NCBI GenBank assembly: GCA_015661715.1
Contig: DQVN01000133.1
Location: 1-8,781, forward strand
Length of the DNA: 8,781 nucleotides
Direction of reading: 5' to 3'
From: Sulfurivirga caldicuralii
GTDB taxonomy: Bacteria; Pseudomonadota; Gammaproteobacteria; Thiomicrospirales; Thiomicrospiraceae
Part shown: positions 4,792 through 8,781 of the stretch, piece by piece
Layout of the letters: each line of letters starts with the position of its first letter
Numbering within the stretch: the stretch's first letter is position 1
Translations under genes and position numbers: made by a program
Notes under the pieces: model-generated
Database searches by the model: none
Seen by the model: only the letters and a program-made list of their open reading frames with translations
What the model was told of the DNA's origin: nothing

Positions 4792-6540
4792 ATGGCCAGT
4801 TTATTGAATATTGCCACCCTGTCGGCACGTACCTTTCAGCGTGCGTTGGATGTAACCTCGCATAACATTGCAAATGTCAATACCGAGGGTTATAACCGCC
4901 AGCGAGTAGAAATCGTCGCCAATGCGCCTCAGACATCAGGGGCGTCCTCTTATGGTCGCGGCAGTCGTATTGATTCCATTGAGCGCGTCTATGCCGACTA
5001 TATTTGGCGGCAACAGCTGCAGGCGACCAGTCTGTATCAACGTTATGATGGCGCGCTGGCAAACGCCAAATCAGTGGAGGGGGTTATTGCGGCGAATGAT
5101 GGCGGGGTGCAGACCTTTCTACAGCGCTTTTATGACAGTTTGCACAATCTGGCCAATGAGCCCCTGTCCAATGTCAATCGCCAGATGTTGCTGGACGAGG
5201 CGACCAATTTAGAGAGTCATATCCAAAATATCACCACCTTTCTCAATGACCACCAAACGCAGGCCAATGCACAGATCAATAGCCTGGTAGATAGTATTAA
5301 CGAACAACTGGATGTCATCCAGCGCGCCAATGACGCGGTGTTCCGCGCCCGTGATCAAGGCACTTTTCCGCCCAATGATCTGCTGGATCAGCGGGAGCAG
5401 GCGATTATGAAGTTGGGCGAGTTAATCGATGTGCGCACATTTGAGCAACCTAATGGTCATATAGACGTTTATATTGGCAATGGAAAACTACCGTTGCTGT
5501 CTGACAATACGCGGGTGCCTATAACGGCGGAACGCAGCCCCTACACCGACGAAAACCGTACAGAGGTTTATCTGCAGATTAGTGGCCAGAAACGGGTGGT
5601 CAGTGATCTGATCAGCGGTGGTCAGTTGGGCGGAGTGTTGGATTACCGCAAAAATATGTTGGATCCAGCGCAGCGGGAGTTGGGCTTGGCGTTGAATGGT
5701 TTCGTCAACAGTTTTAACCTGCAGCATAAGCAGGGGTGGGATTTGAACGGCAATGTGGGTGGGGATTTTTTTCAGAATCTAAATGCACAATCCATTGCCC
5801 ATCGGGACAATACTGAAACTGACGGCAGTTTGATTACCGTCCAGTTCGCCACGCCGGCCAATTCTACACTACCCAATGGTCTGTTTGACGAGATCGCCTT
5901 GTATCAGCCACGAGATTATCGTTTGCAATATGATGCGGGCATTGGTGCGTTTCGCGTTTATGACCATGAAACCGGTGCACCCATCCAAGATAGCAGTGGT
6001 GCGGATATTACCATTGCGCCGGGCAGCAGTCAGGTGGTGGATGGGCTGGAGGTGAGTGTTGCCACGGGCGGTTATGCGGATGGGGATCGGTTTATTCTCA
6101 AGCCCCATGAACAAATGTTGCAGGATTTTCGTCGTGTACTGGATGATCCCAATGCCATTGCCACCCGGGGAGAGGATCCCAATAATTCCGGAAACCCGGC
6201 CGGAGATGGGGATAATACCAATGTGGCCAATCTGGCCAATCTAGCTTCCCGTCCACTGCTCTACGCCGATGCCGCTGGACAGCCCAGCGAAACCATTTTG
6301 GGCGGCTATTCCCGGATGGCTTCTAATGTGGGGCTTTATACCTATGGTGTGCAAATCAGCCTGGATGCACAACAAAACGTATTGGACCAGGTAACCCAGC
6401 GTCGAGAGGCGCTCTCTGGGGTGAACCTGGATGAGGAGGCGGCGAATTTGATGCGCTATCAGCAAGCGTATCAAGCGGCTGCGCAAATGATTCAGGTGTC
6501 CAATACACTTTTTGACACGCTGATCGGCGTGATACGTTAG
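4792..6540 (+). CDS. flgK: Hook-filament junction protein FlgK (HAP1)
   Basis: FlgK is the first hook-associated protein and joins hook to filament with FlgL. The product is 582 residues, slightly longer than the 547 of E. coli. The N-terminal D0/D1 region (SLLNIATLSARTFQRALDV, then SHNIANVNTEGYNRQRVEI) is the FlgK signature. QTFLQRFYDSLHNLANEP and LLDQREQAIMKLGELIDV follow, then a variable central domain. The C-terminus reads VSGVN-like LSGVNLDEEAANLMRYQQAY and ends in SNTLFDTLIGVI. AAAGGA (4779-4784) lies 7 bases before ATG 4792. A 9-base tandem duplication (TGGCCAATC, 6224-6241) encodes ANLANLA in the late central region. The stop overlaps the flgL ribosome binding site. Likely chaperone FlgN is not in this window. 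Confidence 0.97.
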   Translation: MASLLNIATLSARTFQRALDVTSHNIANVNTEGYNRQRVEIVANAPQTSGASSYGRGSRIDSIERVYADYIWRQQLQATSLYQRYDGALANAKSVEGVIAANDGGVQTFLQRFYDSLHNLANEPLSNVNRQMLLDEATNLESHIQNITTFLNDHQTQANAQINSLVDSINEQLDVIQRANDAVFRARDQGTFPPNDLLDQREQAIMKLGELIDVRTFEQPNGHIDVYIGNGKLPLLSDNTRVPITAERSPYTDENRTEVYLQISGQKRVVSDLISGGQLGGVLDYRKNMLDPAQRELGLALNGFVNSFNLQHKQGWDLNGNVGGDFFQNLNAQSIAHRDNTETDGSLITVQFATPANSTLPNGLFDEIALYQPRDYRLQYDAGIGAFRVYDHETGAPIQDSSGADITIAPGSSQVVDGLEVSVATGGYADGDRFILKPHEQMLQDFRRVLDDPNAIATRGEDPNNSGNPAGDGDNTNVANLANLASRPLLYADAAGQPSETILGGYSRMASNVGLYTYGVQISLDAQQNVLDQVTQRREALSGVNLDEEAANLMRYQQAYQAAAQMIQVSNTLFDTLIGVIR

Positions 6541-6551
6541 GAGGCAGGCTT

Positions 6552-7577
6552 ATGGTCGCGCGAATTTCCACCACTTTGTTCTACCACACTGGCCTGAGCG
6601 CCATGGAACAGCACAGCAATAACCTGTTGCGCATTCAGGAGCAGTTGAGCAGCGGCAAACGGGTCAACCGCCCCAGTGATGATCCCGTGGCAGTGTCTAA
6701 GCTGCACAACTTGAATAAGTCCCTCAATACCATTGATCAGTTGGTGGAAAATGGCCGTTATGCCAAATCCCAGTTGGAGTTGGAAGATACGGTATTGAAT
6801 GATTCTGTCAGTGTGCTCCAGCGCGCCCGCGAGTTGACGATTCAGATGATGAACGATACCTACAATGCCGCCGATCGTCGCGCGGCTTCTGAGGAAATCG
6901 ATCAACTGATCAAACAGATGCGCAATTTGGTCAATACCCGTAATCCGGAAAAAGAGCTGCTGTTTGCTGGGGTGGACAGCAATGCAGCAGCCGCCTTTTC
7001 CGATCAGGCTTATACCGACACCGGTGGCGATCCGGTTGTCGATATGGTGGCTTATACCGGTGCGACAACTGGACAGCGTTTTGTGCAGATCGGTTTTGAT
7101 AATGACAATTACCTGGCGCCCGATGATAACGGCGATCCCAGTCGGGTGCGCATTGGCGATCGGGGCGATGTGGCCTTTTCGGTAACCGGTACGCCGGGGG
7201 GTACCATTACCCTGTCTCGCCCGGATGGAGATACCGTGGATGTGGACAACAATGTGATCAATGTCCTGGTAAATCTGCGTGACTGGTTGAGAGATGGCCA
7301 ACAACCGCCGCCGGAAATCGGCGATCAACTCTATCAGGCCATTACCAATATCAGCCAGGTTCAGGCAAAAGTGGGGGGGCGCATCAACCGCATTGACAGC
7401 CAGTATGAGGCATTGCAAACCTTCCAGCTCACCCTGAAGGAGCGTAAGAAAAATCTGGAAGAGGTGGATATTGTCAAGGCCACGGCGGACTTCACCCAGA
7501 CCCAGGTGGCGTTGCAGTTTGCCCAACAGGCCTTTGCCAAGGTGCAGCAGATGTCTCTATTCAACTACTTGCGTTAG
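6552..7577 (+). CDS. flgL: Hook-filament junction protein FlgL (HAP3)
   Basis: FlgL is the second junction protein, a flagellin-like component between FlgK and the filament. The product is 341 residues, within the family range. The N-terminus RISTTLFYHTGLSAMEQHSNNLLRIQEQLSSGKRVNRPSDDPVAVSK is a clear flagellin N-terminal-domain match of FlgL type. FAGVDS follows the first helical domain. The middle is a variable domain (about residues 140-235). The C-terminus ends in TQTQVALQFAQQAFAKVQQMSLFNYL, a FlgL hallmark. AGGAGG (6539-6544) overlaps the flgK stop and lies 7 bases before ATG 6552; GTG at 6555 is a less likely start. Most FlgL proteins begin close to MRIS, so this one has two extra residues. 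No terminator is seen after the stop, and the next gene starts 29 bases on. Confidence 0.96.
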   Translation: MVARISTTLFYHTGLSAMEQHSNNLLRIQEQLSSGKRVNRPSDDPVAVSKLHNLNKSLNTIDQLVENGRYAKSQLELEDTVLNDSVSVLQRARELTIQMMNDTYNAADRRAASEEIDQLIKQMRNLVNTRNPEKELLFAGVDSNAAAAFSDQAYTDTGGDPVVDMVAYTGATTGQRFVQIGFDNDNYLAPDDNGDPSRVRIGDRGDVAFSVTGTPGGTITLSRPDGDTVDVDNNVINVLVNLRDWLRDGQQPPPEIGDQLYQAITNISQVQAKVGGRINRIDSQYEALQTFQLTLKERKKNLEEVDIVKATADFTQTQVALQFAQQAFAKVQQMSLFNYLR

Positions 7578-7578
7578 G

Positions 7579-7595
7579 TTGGCACAGATTGTGCG
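7579..7595 (+). promoter_or_regulatory. Sigma-54-like site before the transglycosylase gene
   Basis: TTGGCACAGATTGTGCG, starting 2 bases after the flgL stop, has a perfect -24 element (TTGGCAC) and GG and GC doublets 10 bases apart; -12 is GTGC instead of TTGC. The predicted start near 7606 would fall one base before ATG 7607, which is awkward unless translation begins at ATG 7628 or the RNA is leaderless. The core is also a short palindrome (GCACA-GAT-TGTGC), so chance is possible. No GTCA-N6-TGAC element follows, unlike the other two sites. Confidence 0.4.
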
Positions 7596-7620
7596 AATTT
7601 CTGGCCATGACAGAAATTCG
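7594..7620 (+). repeat. Perfect 10-bp inverted repeat with the start codon in its loop
   Basis: CGAATTTCTG (7594-7603) and CAGAAATTCG (7611-7620) are perfect reverse complements separated by GCCATGA, which holds ATG 7607-7609. There is no T-tract after it, so it is not a normal terminator. As RNA it would present or mask the start codon; as DNA it could be an operator. No clear Shine-Dalgarno sequence precedes the ATG. Confidence 0.7.
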
Positions 7621-8781
7621 ACAGTCCATGCAACAATTGGCCATACAACTACTGGTGGGCAGTATTTTGCTCAGTCTGTTTTCCATCACCGGTGTTGTCG
7701 CCTTAATCGGTTTTCAGACGGAATCGACCCGTTCAGATACACCGGTCGCGCCGATCCGCCATTCAGCTGTTCATCAGATGGTGCAAGTGGCGCCCACTTC
7801 TTCTAAAAGCTCGCTATCTGCGGCTGATGCGCCGCAAAGGGTGCAAGATCCCCTGCAGGCGAGGGATGTTCAAGGGCTTTCCCATGGTGAAAGATCGGCT
7901 TTGAAAAAAAGGAATACACTGCCCGCACAGACATTGCAGGAAGAAAATGAGCCCCTGCGCCTGATTCCCTTCAATGATGAAATCTATGTGCTATTGAATG
8001 AGCGAAAATTGTCAAAAAGGCAGCAACAGCGTGTATTGAGCCGGTTGGCGCTGTTGCCGGTACCGCCCACACCGGAGCAACTGCTCTCAGAGCGGGGCGT
8101 ACCGCTGTTGCAGCGTCCTTTCTACTATGGCCGCATTGTGGATCAGCAGGGACGGCCGGTGCGCTATCCATTGCAGGCGGCGCGTCTGGCGGAACAGTGG
8201 CTGGCGCAGTCTGAGGTGGATGATCAGGGATGGCGGGTAGTACGCATTGCATTGAAGGGAGTGGACTGGACTGAACGGGCCCAAGCCTGGGTCGAACCCG
8301 TGCGTCGGTTGGCAGGTGGTCAGGCGCCGCTGGTGCTGGCGGTGATGGAGGTGGAAAGTGGTTTTCGCCCCGATGCGGTTAGCCGTAGCGGGGCGGTGGG
8401 GTTGATGCAGATTAAGCCGGATGAAGCGGGGCGGGATGTGGCGGATATACTGCAGCGGCCGCTGGATCATCAGCGCCTCCTGGAGCCTATGTTGAACCTA
8501 CAGGCGGGGGTCACCTATCTGAAGCTGCTGCAACAGCGCTATCTGGCGGGCGTGGTGGATCCGCGCAGCCGTGAATATCTTGCCATTGCGGCCTATAATG
8601 GCGGTATCAATGCGGTGCTGCGCCAGTTTGGCAAAACGGCGGATGTGGCCATCGCGCGCATCAATCGGCTCAAGCCGGAGCAGGTGTACCGCATTTTGCG
8701 TCATCAGTTTCCCCGGCGGGAAACCCGCCTCTATCTGGAAAAGGTGACCCAGGCGAAAACCCGTTATCGCGCATGGATGGA
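7607..8781 (+). CDS. mltC: MltC-type membrane-bound lytic murein transglycosylase (3' end outside window)
   Basis: The frame is open from ATG 7607 to the window edge, 391 codons with no stop. Lytic transglycosylases cleave the MurNAc-GlcNAc bond in the periplasm, forming 1,6-anhydro-MurNAc ends. Residues 11-36 are a hydrophobic segment (membrane anchor or uncleaved signal). About 37-130 is a low-similarity linker. RPFYYGRIVDQQGRPVRY (170-187) matches the MltC N-terminal domain. The SLT domain has VMEVESGFRPDAVSRSGAVG with probable catalytic Glu250, GLMQI (265-269) and AAYNGG (328-333), then QVYRIL and ETRLYLEKVTQAKTRYR as near the MltC C-terminus, so little is missing. Unlike E. coli MltC there is no lipobox, and no Cys is seen. 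It lies 29 bases after flgL with no terminator between. The start is uncertain: ATG 7607 lacks a ribosome binding site, and ATG 7628 (Met8) is the alternative. Confidence 0.88.
   Translation, partial: MTEIRQSMQQLAIQLLVGSILLSLFSITGVVALIGFQTESTRSDTPVAPIRHSAVHQMVQVAPTSSKSSLSAADAPQRVQDPLQARDVQGLSHGERSALKKRNTLPAQTLQEENEPLRLIPFNDEIYVLLNERKLSKRQQQRVLSRLALLPVPPTPEQLLSERGVPLLQRPFYYGRIVDQQGRPVRYPLQAARLAEQWLAQSEVDDQGWRVVRIALKGVDWTERAQAWVEPVRRLAGGQAPLVLAVMEVESGFRPDAVSRSGAVGLMQIKPDEAGRDVADILQRPLDHQRLLEPMLNLQAGVTYLKLLQQRYLAGVVDPRSREYLAIAAYNGGINAVLRQFGKTADVAIARINRLKPEQVYRILRHQFPRRETRLYLEKVTQAKTRYRAWM

Noticed and set aside
6537..7526. Long open frame of 329 codons on the minus strand, opposite flgL.
   Set aside because: It is fully antisense to a clear FlgL gene, has no recognisable domain, and its composition is what the flgL codon pattern produces on the opposite strand.
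7471..7806. Plus-strand frame of 111 codons across the flgL end and the transglycosylase start.
   Set aside because: It is out of frame with both real genes, is rich in Arg and Ser as shadow frames often are, and matches no family.

Overview
The window is a run of flagellar axial-structure genes on the + strand, in the order flgE (3' end only), flgF, flgG, flgH, flgI, flgJ, flgK, flgL, followed by a membrane-anchored murein transglycosylase of the MltC family that runs off the right edge. Gene order, protein lengths, moderate G+C and the sigma-54 plus sigma-28 promoter signals point to a gammaproteobacterium with a polar-type, RpoN-driven flagellar hierarchy. I cannot name the genus from this sequence.

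Layout: 1-524 is the C-terminal part of the hook protein FlgE, closed by a strong intrinsic terminator (553-577). The 525-782 gap holds a sigma-54 promoter reading right, a near-perfect sigma-28 promoter reading left, and a structured leader. flgF-flgG-flgH (783-3043) form one tight unit (distal rod and L ring), closed by a second terminator (3092-3136). A second sigma-54 promoter with the same leader element starts flgI-flgJ-flgK-flgL (3255-7577): P ring, rod-binding protein and the two hook-filament junction proteins. A possible internal sigma-28 promoter inside flgJ could give separate late expression of flgKL. A sigma-54-like site and a perfect 10-bp inverted repeat surround the start of the transglycosylase gene at 7607.

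How the genes work together: FlgF and FlgG build the rod, FlgI and FlgH form the P and L rings, FlgE polymerises into the hook, and FlgK and FlgL join hook to filament. FlgJ caps the growing rod. Here it has only the rod-binding half and lacks the peptidoglycan hydrolase half found in most beta- and gammaproteobacterial FlgJ proteins. The transglycosylase next door is a plausible separate supplier of that activity.

The main points of interest are regulatory. A 25-bp leader element (24 of 25 identical), with the half-site layout of a FleQ-type enhancer, is repeated downstream of both sigma-54 promoters. A sigma-28 promoter points antisense into flgE. The flgH/flgI boundary is split by a terminator and a new promoter. 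No mobile element, tRNA, rRNA or CRISPR array was seen.
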